Origin: JBHJGP01 sp050331695
GTDB taxonomy: Bacteria > Pseudomonadota > Alphaproteobacteria > Geminicoccales > Geminicoccaceae
Assembly: GCA_050331695.1 (NCBI GenBank)
Contig: JBHJGP010000024.1
Span: forward strand, 1 to 64,000
Length of the DNA: 64,000 nt
Direction of reading: 5' to 3'
Under the pieces are notes generated by a model. That model did no database searches and had not been told where the DNA came from. It saw only the letters and a program-made list of their open reading frames with translations. Within the stretch, counting starts at the first letter, position 1, and each line of letters opens with the position of its first letter. The position numbers and the translations under genes were made by a program. Positions 31,866 through 41,531 of the stretch are shown here, piece after piece.

Positions 31866-34800
31866 ATGACCGTGTCTGACTTCGTTCATCTGCGGGTGCG
31901 GAGCTGCTGGTCGCTCTTGCGCAGCACCGTCGATGTCAAAAGTCTGGTGGCGGCGTGTCAGGCGGAACGGATGCCGGCCGTGGCCGTCACCGACCGCGCC
32001 GCCCTTTTCGGTGCCTTCGATTTCGGCAGCGTCACGGTCGCAGCCGGTGTCCAGCCGATCGTCGGTTGTTTGATGCCTCTCCGGCTCGAGGATGACGAGC
32101 GCGGTCCGCCCCGGCGGTCGCTGCTTCCGCTTCTGGTGCAAAATCAGACCGGCTACCGATGCCTGCTGAAGCTTCTCAGCGCTGCCTATCTGGACCCCGG
32201 GCGGGACGAGATCGAGGTCGATTGGTCCGATTTGGAGCACCACCACGAAGGCTTGATCGCGCTCACCGGCGGGCTCGAGGGGCCCATTGGCGCGGCCTTG
32301 CTCCGCCGGGACGAGGGCGAGGCCGGGCGCACGCTGGAACGGTTGGCGAAACTCTTCGATGACCGGCTCTATGTCGAACTGAGCCGTCTCGGCCATCCCG
32401 AAGAGGCCCGCACGGAGGAGGGGTTCCTGGCTCTCGCCGATCGGACGGGCTTGCCCCTGGTCGCGACCAACGACGTTCACTTCATCCAAAAGGTTGATGC
32501 CGAGGCGCAGGACGTGCTCCTCTGTGTCGCCGAGGGTTCACGTCAGGCGGACGAGGATCGGGCGCGGGGCAGGGCGGATCATCGGTTTAAATCGGCGGCC
32601 GAGATGGCGGACCTGTTCGCCGACGTTCCGGAGGCTATCGCCAACACGAGCACCATCGCCCGGCGATGCGCCTATCGGATCGAGCCTCATGATCCGATCC
32701 TGCCGGCTTTCCCCAGCAAAGACGGGCGCAGCGAGGAGGATGAGCTTCGGGCCCAGGCCGCTGAAGGGCTGGAGGCCCGTCTGCACCAGGCTGTTTTCAC
32801 GGCGACGATGGGGGCCGGGGAAAGGGAGGCCGCAGCAGAAAAATATCGCGACCGGCTGGCCTACGAGCTCGATGTGATCGTCCAGATGCGGTTTCCGGGC
32901 TACTTCCTGATCGTCTCGGACTTCATCAAATGGGCGAAACTGCAAGGCATCCCGGTCGGGCCGGGCCGCGGCTCGGGCGCCGGTTCCGTGGTCGCCTGGA
33001 GCCTCGACATCACCGATCTGGACCCGCTCAAATTCGGTCTTCTGTTCGAGCGCTTTCTCAATCCGGAACGGGTGTCGATGCCGGATTTCGACATCGATTT
33101 TTGTCAGAACCGGCGGGACGAGGTGATCGCCTACGTGGCGAAGCGCTATGGACGGGACCGGGTCGCCCACATCATCACCTTTGGGAAACTCCAGGCGCGG
33201 GCCGTGCTCCGCGATGTCGGCCGGGTGCTGGGCATGCCCTACGGCCAGGTCGATCGGATCTCCAAGCTGGTGCCGTTCAACCCGGCCAATCCGCCGAGCC
33301 TGGAGCAGGCGCTGGAAATGGAACCGCGCCTCAAGGAAGAACGCGACGCCGACGAACAGGTGGCCCATCTGATCGATCTGGCGCGCAAGCTCGAGGGCTT
33401 GCCCCGGCACGCCTCGACCCACGCCGCCGGGGTGGTCATCGGCGATCGCCCGCTCGACGCGCTGATCCCGCTCTACCGCGATCCCCGCTCCGAGATGCCG
33501 GTGACCCAGTTCAACATGAAGGACGTGGAGAAGGTAGGCCTCGTCAAATTCGATTTTTTGGGCCTGACCACGCTGACGCTGCTCCAGCTGGCGGTTCAGA
33601 TCCTGAAAGATCAACTCGATGTCGAGCTCGATCTCATGGGCCTGCCACTCGATGACCCCGCCACCTACGCGCTGATGAGCCGGGCCGAAACCAATGGCGT
33701 ATTCCAGTTGGAATCGGGCGGCATGAAAACGGCGCTGCGCGAGCTTAGGCCCGACTGTTTCGAGGACATCATCGCCATGGTCTCGCTCTACCGGCCGGGA
33801 CCGATGGACAACATCCCGCGCTACATCGCGGTCAAGCACGGGCGCGAGGAGCCCGCCTATCAGCATCCGATGCTGGAGCCGATCCTGAAGGAGACCAACG
33901 GCGTCATCATCTATCAGGAACAGGTGATGCAAATCGCCCGGGATCTCGCCGGATACTCGCTGGGAGCGGCCGATCTGTTGCGCCGGGCCATGGGCAAGAA
34001 GATCAAGGCCGAAATGGATGCCCAGCGCGACATTTTCGTCAGTGGTGCGGTCGAAAGAGGCATTGAAAGCACCAAGGCATCCGAAATCTTCGACAGCGTC
34101 GCGAAGTTCGCCTCATACGGTTTCAACAAGAGCCACGCCGCAGCCTACGCGCTCCTCGCCTATCAGACCGGCTATGTGAAGGCGAACCATCCGCTCGCCT
34201 TCTTCGCCGCGTCCATGACCATGGACAAGGCCAACCACGCCCGGCTCGCCAATGCCAGGGAAGAGCTGCTGAAGAGCGGCATCACCCTTCTTGGCCCGGA
34301 CATCAATCGGTCGGAGGTCGATTTCTCGGTTCAAGAGCATGAGGGCGAGCGGATCATCCGCTTCGCGCTTTCGGCGATCCGCGGCGTCGGCGAGCAGGCG
34401 ATGCGGCTCCTGGTGGCCGAGCGCCAGGCCAACGGGGCTTTCGAAGATCTGTTCGACCTAGTCGCGCGAGTGGGGGGCAAGGTACTCAATCGGCGGCTTC
34501 TGGAAGGCCTGATCCGAGCCGGTGCGCTGGATGGGTTCGGCGCCGGACGGACCACCCAACTGCACGGTATCGACGCTGCCTTTCGCTATGCCCAGGCGAA
34601 GCTGGACAGTGTCGCCGGTGGCCAGATCGGCCTGTTCAGCGAGGGCGGCGAGGACGTTGCAATTCCGAAACCAGCGCTGGCGGCGGTTGACGAACCGCCG
34701 ATGATGCAAACGCTGGAACAGGAATATGAGGCGCTCGGCTTCTTCCTTTCAGCCCATCCCCTGGACGGTTACCGGGACGCGCTCGAGAGGCTTCAGGTGA

Positions 34801-35321
34801 CCTCGATCCGCGATATCGCCGCTGCCGTAGCGCCGTCCGGCAGTCGCAGTCTGAGGCTCGCCGGGATCGTGCTCTCCAAGCAGGAACGGACGACGCCCAA
34901 AACCCGCTTCGCCTTCGTCGTCGTGTCGGACGCGGGCGGCCAGTGCGAACTCGCCGTCTTCGCCGAATTGCTGTCGCGGGTCCGCGATCTTCTCGAAGGC
35001 AACCAGCCGCTTCTGATCGAGGTCGACGCGCGGATGGATGGCGACAGCGTGCGCCTGACGGCGACGGATATCGAGCCTCTGGACGTGGCGCTTGGCGACG
35101 GTGCCGGTACGGTCGAAATTCATCTGAAGACCGCCGCCGTGGTGGAACAACTGGCGCCGGTCCTGGGCGAAAGCGGCGCCTCGGTCCGGCTGGTGCTGCC
35201 GGTCGAGGGCGCCGAAGAGCGGGTCGCCGTTCAGTTGCCGAACACCCACCTTCTGGCCAGCGCGCAGCGGGCTGATGTTGCCCGGCTGGCCGGCGTCGAC
35301 AGAATTCGCGACCTACCTTAG
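31866..35321 (+). CDS. dnaE: DNA polymerase III alpha subunit
   Basis: DnaE is the replicative polymerase. The 1,151-residue protein has an N-terminal PHP domain (FVHLRVRSCWSLLRSTVDVK), a C-family polymerase core with catalytic Asp407 and Asp409 in PDFDIDFCQNRRDE, the beta-clamp-binding and tandem HhH regions, and a C-terminal OB fold (RLAGIVLSKQERTTPKTRFA). ATG 31866 is preceded by AGGAGA with normal spacing. The stop is TAG. A weak stem CCGGGC/GCCCGG lies downstream at 35359–35385 without a T-tract. Confidence 0.97.
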   Translation: MTVSDFVHLRVRSCWSLLRSTVDVKSLVAACQAERMPAVAVTDRAALFGAFDFGSVTVAAGVQPIVGCLMPLRLEDDERGPPRRSLLPLLVQNQTGYRCLLKLLSAAYLDPGRDEIEVDWSDLEHHHEGLIALTGGLEGPIGAALLRRDEGEAGRTLERLAKLFDDRLYVELSRLGHPEEARTEEGFLALADRTGLPLVATNDVHFIQKVDAEAQDVLLCVAEGSRQADEDRARGRADHRFKSAAEMADLFADVPEAIANTSTIARRCAYRIEPHDPILPAFPSKDGRSEEDELRAQAAEGLEARLHQAVFTATMGAGEREAAAEKYRDRLAYELDVIVQMRFPGYFLIVSDFIKWAKLQGIPVGPGRGSGAGSVVAWSLDITDLDPLKFGLLFERFLNPERVSMPDFDIDFCQNRRDEVIAYVAKRYGRDRVAHIITFGKLQARAVLRDVGRVLGMPYGQVDRISKLVPFNPANPPSLEQALEMEPRLKEERDADEQVAHLIDLARKLEGLPRHASTHAAGVVIGDRPLDALIPLYRDPRSEMPVTQFNMKDVEKVGLVKFDFLGLTTLTLLQLAVQILKDQLDVELDLMGLPLDDPATYALMSRAETNGVFQLESGGMKTALRELRPDCFEDIIAMVSLYRPGPMDNIPRYIAVKHGREEPAYQHPMLEPILKETNGVIIYQEQVMQIARDLAGYSLGAADLLRRAMGKKIKAEMDAQRDIFVSGAVERGIESTKASEIFDSVAKFASYGFNKSHAAAYALLAYQTGYVKANHPLAFFAASMTMDKANHARLANAREELLKSGITLLGPDINRSEVDFSVQEHEGERIIRFALSAIRGVGEQAMRLLVAERQANGAFEDLFDLVARVGGKVLNRRLLEGLIRAGALDGFGAGRTTQLHGIDAAFRYAQAKLDSVAGGQIGLFSEGGEDVAIPKPALAAVDEPPMMQTLEQEYEALGFFLSAHPLDGYRDALERLQVTSIRDIAAAVAPSGSRSLRLAGIVLSKQERTTPKTRFAFVVVSDAGGQCELAVFAELLSRVRDLLEGNQPLLIEVDARMDGDSVRLTATDIEPLDVALGDGAGTVEIHLKTAAVVEQLAPVLGESGASVRLVLPVEGAEERVAVQLPNTHLLASAQRADVARLAGVDRIRDLP

Positions 35322-35484
35322 CAGGGACGTCGCGTCACGGGGCCTCGGCCCTTGCCAACCGGGCATCGAGTGACTAGAAGCCCGGCTATCTCTCACGCGG
35401 GTGCAGCGTGCCAAAGGTGCGCGTCCGGTGGTTCTCGAACCCACAAGCCCGCGGCGGTTCAACCGGACATAATGGACAGACAAG

Positions 35485-36369
35485 ATGGCCTTTCCTTCCT
35501 TCACCATGCGCCAGCTTCTCGAGGCTGGTGTTCACTTCGGACACGTCACCAGGCGTTGGAATCCGGCGATGGCACCGTTCATCTTCGGCGATCGCAATGG
35601 CGTGCACATCATCGATCTGACCCAGACCGTGCCGATGCTCCACCGCGCCCTGGTCCAGGTCCGGGACGTCGTCGCCAATGGCGGCCGCGTTCTTCTGGTC
35701 GGCACCAAGCGCCAGGCCCAGGAACCGGTGGCCGCCGCGGCCCAGCGCTCCGGTCAATACTTCGTCAATCACCGCTGGCTCGGCGGCATGCTGACCAACT
35801 GGCGGACCATTTCCCATTCGATCCGTCGGCTGCGTGAGCTGGACGCGAGCCTGTCCGAGCGTCAGCAAGGTCTGACCAAGCGCGAGCTTCTCCAGCTGAC
35901 CCGCCAGCGGGACAAGCTGGAACGGGCTCTCGGTGGCATCAAGGACATGGGCGGCGTGCCTGACCTATTGTTCGTGATCGACACGAACAAGGAGGACATC
36001 GCGGTCGCCGAGGCCAACAAGCTGGGCATACCCGTGATCGCCGTGGTCGACAGCAATTCGAACCCGGCCGGCGTTGATTTCCCGATCCCGGGCAATGACG
36101 ATGCCAGCCGCGCGATCAATCTCTACTGCGATCTGATCGTTCAGGCGGCGCTCGACGGCATTCAGGCCGAAATCAGCGCGTCCGGCGCCGATCTCGGCGA
36201 AATCGAGGATATCGAGGTCACCGAAGCCTTGCCGGAAGAGGCAGAGAGTGAGATGGCGACCGCAGAGGTGGAACCGGAGGCCGCTGATGCGCCGTCATCC
36301 GACGACGCCGCAAGCGAACCTGCGACCGGCGACGAGGTGACGACGGAAGAGGTCGCGGTCAGCGGCTGA
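35485..36369 (+). CDS. rpsB: 30S ribosomal protein S2
   Basis: S2 binds the small subunit head–body junction. The first 230 residues are standard (LLEAGVHFGHVTRRWNPAM, RWLGGMLTNWRTI, GIPVIAVVDSNSNPAGVDFP). The protein has 294 residues against about 241 in E. coli. The extra 60 residues are a strongly acidic Glu/Asp/Ala tail. Such tails occur in several alphaproteobacterial S2 proteins. It is followed by tsf as in nearly all bacteria. Confidence 0.97.
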   Translation: MAFPSFTMRQLLEAGVHFGHVTRRWNPAMAPFIFGDRNGVHIIDLTQTVPMLHRALVQVRDVVANGGRVLLVGTKRQAQEPVAAAAQRSGQYFVNHRWLGGMLTNWRTISHSIRRLRELDASLSERQQGLTKRELLQLTRQRDKLERALGGIKDMGGVPDLLFVIDTNKEDIAVAEANKLGIPVIAVVDSNSNPAGVDFPIPGNDDASRAINLYCDLIVQAALDGIQAEISASGADLGEIEDIEVTEALPEEAESEMATAEVEPEAADAPSSDDAASEPATGDEVTTEEVAVSG

Positions 36370-36410
36370 ACCGCGGACGGCGAAGCAAACGCAAAACGAA
36401 CGGGGTCGAG

Positions 36411-37340
36411 ATGGCTGCGATTTCAGCAGGTCTGGTCAAGGAACTGCGCGAAAAGACCGGTGCCGGCATGATGGATTGCAAAAAGGCACTGAGCGAGACC
36501 GAGGGTGACGTCGAGGCGGCAACCGACTGGCTGCGCAAGAAAGGTTTGGCCGCGGCGGCGAAGAAAGCCGGTCGCGCCACCGCCGAAGGGCTCGTCGGCC
36601 TGATCACCGAGCGCCGTGCCGGGGCGCTGGTTGAGCTCAACAGCGAAACCGACTTCGTCGCCCGCAACGAGAATTTTCAAGCCCTGGTCCGCAAGGTCAC
36701 GGCGCTGGCACCGGCGGCCGGCGGTGATCTAGCGAGGCTCTCGGAAGTGACGGTACCGGACAGCGGACGCAGCGTCAGCGAAGAGATCACCAACGCGATA
36801 AGCGTCATCGGCGAAAATATGAGCTTGCGACGGACGGCCGTCATCGAGGTCGAAGCCGGTGCCGTGGGTGGCTATGTCCACGGCCAGGTGGTCCCGGGCA
36901 TGGGAAAGATCGGCGTCATCGTTGGCCTCAAATCGATCGCGTCAGACACGGCCGCGCTCGCCGATTTCGGCAAGCAGATCGCGATGCACGTCGCCGCAAG
37001 CAATCCCCAGGCCGTCGCCAGCGACCAGCTGGACCAAACGGTGGTGGATCGCGAGATGGCGATCTACGCCGATCAGGCGCGGGCCAGCGGCAAGCCCGAC
37101 AACATCATCGAGAAAATGGTCCAGGGACGGCTTCGCAAGTTCTACGAGGAGGTCGTTCTTCTGGACCAGGCTTTCGTGATCGACGGCGACAAGAAGGTGC
37201 GCGAGGCAGTGGATGCCAAGGCGAAGGAGCTCGGCGCGCCGATCGAGGTCACCGGCTTCGAGAAGTTCGTTCTCGGCGAGGGGGTGGAGAAAGAGGAGAC
37301 GGATCTGGCCAGTGAGGTCGCGCAACTGGCTGGCAGCTGA
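36411..37340 (+). CDS. tsf: Elongation factor Ts
   Basis: EF-Ts is the nucleotide exchange factor for EF-Tu. The 309-residue protein begins with the UBA-like domain LVKELREKTGAGMMDCKKAL and contains the core TDFVARNENFQALV (the EF-Tu contact). The dimerisation module and C-terminal helices follow. It is 41 bases after rpsB and probably cotranscribed with it. Confidence 0.97.
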   Translation: MAAISAGLVKELREKTGAGMMDCKKALSETEGDVEAATDWLRKKGLAAAAKKAGRATAEGLVGLITERRAGALVELNSETDFVARNENFQALVRKVTALAPAAGGDLARLSEVTVPDSGRSVSEEITNAISVIGENMSLRRTAVIEVEAGAVGGYVHGQVVPGMGKIGVIVGLKSIASDTAALADFGKQIAMHVAASNPQAVASDQLDQTVVDREMAIYADQARASGKPDNIIEKMVQGRLRKFYEEVVLLDQAFVIDGDKKVREAVDAKAKELGAPIEVTGFEKFVLGEGVEKEETDLASEVAQLAGS

Positions 37341-37403
37341 GCGAGCGCGTCTGCCCCGCATGCCGCTTCACGTCCCCTGTCCAGCCAAGGCCCCGTAACC
37401 TCG

Positions 37404-38141
37404 ATGTCCGATTATCCGTCGCCTCAAACCTATCGCCGCGTCCTGCTCAAAATGTCCGGCGAAGCGCTCATGGGGCGTGAGGAGTTCGGTCACGATCCGC
37501 ACTTTTTGAAGCGCCTCGCCGCCGAGGTTAAGACAGTCCACGACCTGGGGGTCGAGCAGTGCCTTGTGATCGGCGGCGGCAACATCATTCGGGGTACGGC
37601 CGCGGTGGAGACGCTCGGGATCGAGCGCACGACGGCCGACTATATGGGTATGCTGGCAACGGTGCTGAACGCGCTCGCCGTACAGGGTGTCATCGAGCAG
37701 TTGGGCATTCCGACCCGAGTACTTTCAGCCATTCCCATGGCCGCCGTCTGCGAGCCCTACATCAAACGGCGGGCCGTCCGCCACATGGAGAAGGGCCGCG
37801 TGGTCATATTCGCCGGCGGCACCGGCAACCCGTTTTTCACGACCGATTCCGCCGCCGCCCTGCGTGCCGCCGAGATGGGTTGTGATGCCATCTTCAAAGG
37901 GACCCAGGTCGATGGCGTCTACGCCGCCGATCCCAAGCGTGATCCCACTGCCGAACGCTACGATCACCTCACCTATCACACCGTTCTCGCCCGTGACCTC
38001 AAGGTCATGGACGCCTCCGCTATCTCGCTCGCCCGCGAAAGCCAGATCCCCATCGTCGTCTTTTCGGTCCACAGCGACGGCGCTTACCCCCAAGTCGTCG
38101 CGGGGCAAGGTGCTTTCACGATCATAAGCGAGGAGGCCTGA
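37404..38141 (+). CDS. pyrH: UMP kinase
   Basis: PyrH phosphorylates UMP to UDP in pyrimidine synthesis and belongs to the amino-acid kinase fold. The 245-residue protein shows the phosphate loop KMSGEALMG, the glycine-rich GGGNIIRG, and the ATP/UMP segment FAGGTGNPFFTTDSAAALRA. It sits in the rpsB–tsf–pyrH–frr order and ends 3 bases before frr. Confidence 0.97.
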   Translation: MSDYPSPQTYRRVLLKMSGEALMGREEFGHDPHFLKRLAAEVKTVHDLGVEQCLVIGGGNIIRGTAAVETLGIERTTADYMGMLATVLNALAVQGVIEQLGIPTRVLSAIPMAAVCEPYIKRRAVRHMEKGRVVIFAGGTGNPFFTTDSAAALRAAEMGCDAIFKGTQVDGVYAADPKRDPTAERYDHLTYHTVLARDLKVMDASAISLARESQIPIVVFSVHSDGAYPQVVAGQGAFTIISEEA

Positions 38142-38144
38142 TCT

Positions 38145-38705
38145 GTGAGTGAAGAACCCGATCTCGACGATTTAGCGCGGCGGATGGACGGCGCCGTCAC
38201 CTCTTTGCGCCAGGAGCTGGCGAGCATTCGCACCGGCAGAGCAAGCGCGAGCATGCTTGAGCCGGTGGTGATCAGCGCCTACGGCACGGATATGCCGATC
38301 ACCCAGGTGGCATCGGTCAATGTGCCCGAGCCCCGCATGCTGAGCGTCCAGGTTTGGGACAAGAGCAATGTCGGTGCTGTCGACAAGGCGATCCGCAGTG
38401 CTGGGCTCGGCCTCAACCCTGTGGTCGACGGCACGCTGCTACGGATCCCGATCCCGGAGTTGACGGAGGATCGGCGCAAGGAACTGGTTAAAGTCGCCCA
38501 TAGCTATGCGGAGACGGCCCGCGTCGCCGTGCGCTATGTCCGACGTCATGGCATGGACGACCTGAAGCGGATGGAAAAGGACCATGAACTGTCCCAGGAC
38601 GAACACAAGCTCTGGTCCGAGGAAGTGCAGTCTTTGACCGACAAGCACATCGAAATCATCAACGAGCTCTTGGAAGCCAAGGAAAAGGATATCTTGACGG
38701 TGTGA
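38145..38705 (+). CDS. frr: Ribosome recycling factor
   Basis: RRF splits post-termination ribosomes together with EF-G. The 186-residue protein has the tRNA-mimic architecture, with the helical domain starting RMDGAVTSLRQELASIRTGR and the central beta domain. The GTG start has AGGAGG at 38131–38136, which overlaps the end of pyrH. The stop overlaps the uppS start. Confidence 0.97.
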   Translation: MSEEPDLDDLARRMDGAVTSLRQELASIRTGRASASMLEPVVISAYGTDMPITQVASVNVPEPRMLSVQVWDKSNVGAVDKAIRSAGLGLNPVVDGTLLRIPIPELTEDRRKELVKVAHSYAETARVAVRYVRRHGMDDLKRMEKDHELSQDEHKLWSEEVQSLTDKHIEIINELLEAKEKDILTV

Positions 38706-39463
38706 GCAGCGAGATGGCGTTGAGCTCCACCCTCGAAACCTCGGCGGCCGTTGAACAGGTCCCCGCCCGCCCCGACCATGTCGCGATCATCATGGACGGT
38801 AATCGGCGCTGGGCCCGGGCACAGGGGCGGCCGCCCATCTACGGGCATCAGCAGGGTGCTAACGCCGTTCGCCGCACGGTCGAAGCCTGCATCGACAACG
38901 ACGTCTCCTTTCTGACGCTTTACGCGTTCAGCTCGGAGAACTGGAAACGGCCCGCCCACGAGGTGAGCGAGCTCATGAATCTGCTTCGTTTCTATCTTCG
39001 CCGCGAGGTGGCGAACCTGAAGAAGAACGGTGTCAGGCTCCGCTTCATCGGTGACCAGGCCGACCTGCCGATCGACATTCGGGAGATGGCGGACGCGGCA
39101 GACGGTTCGACCAAGGGCAATAATCGGCTGACGCTGACCATCGCGTTGAACTATGGCAGTCGGCGCGAGATCAGCCGGGCCGCCAGGCGGCTGGCGGAGG
39201 CCGTGCGCAACGGGGTGCTGGACCCGGTCGAGATCGACGAGGCTTGCTTCGCGGCCGCGCTGAACCAGGGCATTCCGGATCCTGATCTGTTGATCCGCAC
39301 CAGCGGAGAACAGCGGCTTAGCAATTTTCTCCTTTGGGAGTTGGCCTATACCGAGCTCGTGTTCCTGCCGGTAAGCTGGCCGGAATTCGATGGCGATCAC
39401 CTGATGGCGGCGATCGAGGAGTACGGCCGGCGCGAACGACGATATGGGGCTTCGTGTGGCTGA
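38702..39463 (+). CDS. uppS: Undecaprenyl diphosphate synthase
   Basis: UppS condenses isopentenyl diphosphate onto farnesyl diphosphate to make the C55 carrier of peptidoglycan and LPS precursors. The 253-residue protein has the substrate motif IIMDGNRRWA (catalytic Asp), SSENWKRP, and the C-terminal RTSGEQRLSNFLLWELAYTE. GTG 38702 overlaps the frr stop; ATG 38714 is an alternative start. It overlaps cdsA by 20 bases. Confidence 0.96.
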   Translation: MSSEMALSSTLETSAAVEQVPARPDHVAIIMDGNRRWARAQGRPPIYGHQQGANAVRRTVEACIDNDVSFLTLYAFSSENWKRPAHEVSELMNLLRFYLRREVANLKKNGVRLRFIGDQADLPIDIREMADAADGSTKGNNRLTLTIALNYGSRREISRAARRLAEAVRNGVLDPVEIDEACFAAALNQGIPDPDLLIRTSGEQRLSNFLLWELAYTELVFLPVSWPEFDGDHLMAAIEEYGRRERRYGASCG

Positions 39464-40268
39464 ACCAGCCAGCGTCCATCTGGTCCAGCGCGTGCTATCG
39501 GCCTTGATCCTAGGGACCATCGTCATCGTCGACACCTGGGTCGGCGGCTGGAGCTTTAGCCTGTTGGTCGGCCTGATCGCGCTATTGATGGCTTACGAAT
39601 GGGGCGAGTTGACCCGCCACCGGTGGAATTCGCCGGCGATGGGCCGGGCGGCGATGATCGTCACGGCCGTGGCTTGCGTCAGCGTGTTGTTGCTGGGCAA
39701 GGTGATTTCCATGCCGATCCTGGCGGTGGCGATCGCAGTCATGGGCGCCGGCATGGCGCTGTTTGCCCAAATTCGCGAATGGCCCCGGTCCTGGCTTGCG
39801 TTCGGCGTCATCTACATCGCCCTGCCGGTTCTCTCGATCAGCTGGATGCGTGACATAGAACCCGGCGGCCACATTTTCGTGCTCTGGCTGTTTGCCATCG
39901 TCTGGGCTACCGACAGTGCCGCTTTCTTCGTCGGCCGGGCTGCCGGCGGCCCCAAACTTCTGGCATCGGTCAGTCCGAACAAAACCTGGTCAGGCGCGCT
40001 CGGCGGTGTCCTCGGCGCGGTCATTGCCGGCGTGGCGGTGGCCTTGTGGATCGAACTTCCCTTCATTCTCGGCGCGGCAATCCTGGCGGTAACGGTCTCC
40101 GTGGTCGCTCAGATTGGCGATCTCTATGAGAGCTGGTTGAAGCGCGGCGCCGGCGTCAAAGACAGCTCGCAAATCATCCCCGGTCATGGCGGGGTTTTGG
40201 ACCGTTTGGACGGACTCTTGTTCGCCGCGCCGGTGTTCGCCATGTTCGCCGCCGCGCACCCGCGCTAA
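39444..40268 (+). CDS. cdsA: Phosphatidate cytidylyltransferase
   Basis: CdsA makes CDP-diacylglycerol from phosphatidate and CTP for phospholipid synthesis. The 274-residue protein has about eight hydrophobic segments and the full family signature near the C-terminus: the Lys–Asp pair and HGGVLDRLDGLL follow SWLKRGAGVKDSS. The start lies within the end of uppS, so translation is coupled. Confidence 0.95.
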   Translation: MGLRVAEPASVHLVQRVLSALILGTIVIVDTWVGGWSFSLLVGLIALLMAYEWGELTRHRWNSPAMGRAAMIVTAVACVSVLLLGKVISMPILAVAIAVMGAGMALFAQIREWPRSWLAFGVIYIALPVLSISWMRDIEPGGHIFVLWLFAIVWATDSAAFFVGRAAGGPKLLASVSPNKTWSGALGGVLGAVIAGVAVALWIELPFILGAAILAVTVSVVAQIGDLYESWLKRGAGVKDSSQIIPGHGGVLDRLDGLLFAAPVFAMFAAAHPR

Positions 40269-40287
40269 AGGAGCGCTCTTTCGGTCG

Positions 40288-41493
40288 ATGGCAGTCTCAG
40301 TTCAAAAGCTCAATCGCGATACGCCCAAGCGGATTTCGATCTTCGGTGCGACCGGCTCCGTCGGCGAGAGCACGCTTGACCTGGTCCAGGCCCAGCCCGA
40401 GCGCTACCGGGTCGCGGCGGTGACCGCCCACAGCCAGGTCGAGCGTTTGGCCGACATTGCGCTCAAGACCGGCGCGACCCTGGCGGTCGTCGCCGACGAG
40501 GATCGCTACGCGGATCTGAAGGCGCGTTTGGGCGGCTCAGGTGTCGAGGTCGCGGCCGGCTCTGCCGCGCTGGTCGAAGCCTCGGAGCGCCCGGTCGATT
40601 GGGTCATGGCCGGCATCGTCGGCGCCGCCGGCCTCGCGCCTACCTTTCGGGCGATCGAAAGGGGCGTAACCGTGGCCCTCGCCAACAAGGAATCCATGGT
40701 TTGTGCCGGCGACATCATCAATCGCGAGCTTGATCGCAGCAGCGCCGTCCTCTTGCCGGTCGACAGCGAGCACAATGCGATTTTTCAGGCATTGAACGGC
40801 GAGAGCAAGACGGCGGTCGATCGTCTCACCCTGACCGCGTCCGGCGGACCCTTTCGTACCTGGTCTCGAGAAGCGATGGCCGACGTCACGCCGGCCCAGG
40901 CCGTCAAGCACCCGAAGTGGTCGATGGGTGCTAAGATATCGATTGACAGCGCGACGATGATGAACAAGGGGCTCGAGTTGATCGAGGCCCATCATCTGTT
41001 TGGGCTCGGCGAAGACCGTCTGGACGTCCTGGTTCACCCCCAGTCGGTGATCCACAGCATGGTGAGTTTCGTCGACGGCTCGGTGCTGGCGCAGTTGGGT
41101 GAACCGGACATGCGGATCCCGATCGCCTATACCCTGTCCTGGCCCGATCGCGTCGAGGTCGCCACGCCCCGGCTCAATCTGGCCGAGGTCGCCCGGCTCG
41201 ATTTCGAGGACGCCGATCCGGTTCGTTTCCCGGCGATCGCGCTGGCGCGCCAGGTGTCGGCGACCGGCGGCGCGGCGCCGATCGTTATGAATGCAGCGAA
41301 CGAGGTCGCCGTTGACGCCTTTTTGGTCGGGCGGATCGGATTTCTCGACATCGTGGCCGTCGCCGAGACGTGTTTGGAGAAGGCCCTGCCCAGGCCGCCG
41401 GACACGGTGGATGACGTGTTGTCGATCGACCGGATGGCGAGGCGGGTGGCGGAAGAGTGGATCGTCGGCATGGGCCAGCGGAGCCTGCGGTGA
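40288..41493 (+). CDS. dxr: 1-deoxy-D-xylulose 5-phosphate reductoisomerase
   Basis: Dxr makes 2-C-methyl-D-erythritol 4-phosphate, the committed step of the MEP isoprenoid pathway. The 401-residue protein has the NADPH loop ISIFGATGSVGESTLDLV, the substrate/metal region LPVDSEHNAIFQ, TASGGPF, and NKGLELIEAHHLF. ATG 40288 is the natural start; AAAGGAG lies about 15 bases upstream, rather far. The longer open frame upstream is shadow sequence of cdsA. Confidence 0.96.
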   Translation: MAVSVQKLNRDTPKRISIFGATGSVGESTLDLVQAQPERYRVAAVTAHSQVERLADIALKTGATLAVVADEDRYADLKARLGGSGVEVAAGSAALVEASERPVDWVMAGIVGAAGLAPTFRAIERGVTVALANKESMVCAGDIINRELDRSSAVLLPVDSEHNAIFQALNGESKTAVDRLTLTASGGPFRTWSREAMADVTPAQAVKHPKWSMGAKISIDSATMMNKGLELIEAHHLFGLGEDRLDVLVHPQSVIHSMVSFVDGSVLAQLGEPDMRIPIAYTLSWPDRVEVATPRLNLAEVARLDFEDADPVRFPAIALARQVSATGGAAPIVMNAANEVAVDAFLVGRIGFLDIVAVAETCLEKALPRPPDTVDDVLSIDRMARRVAEEWIVGMGQRSLR

Positions 41494-41531
41494 AGCGGCC
41501 TGACGACGCATGAATAGCAAAGGATACTGAG

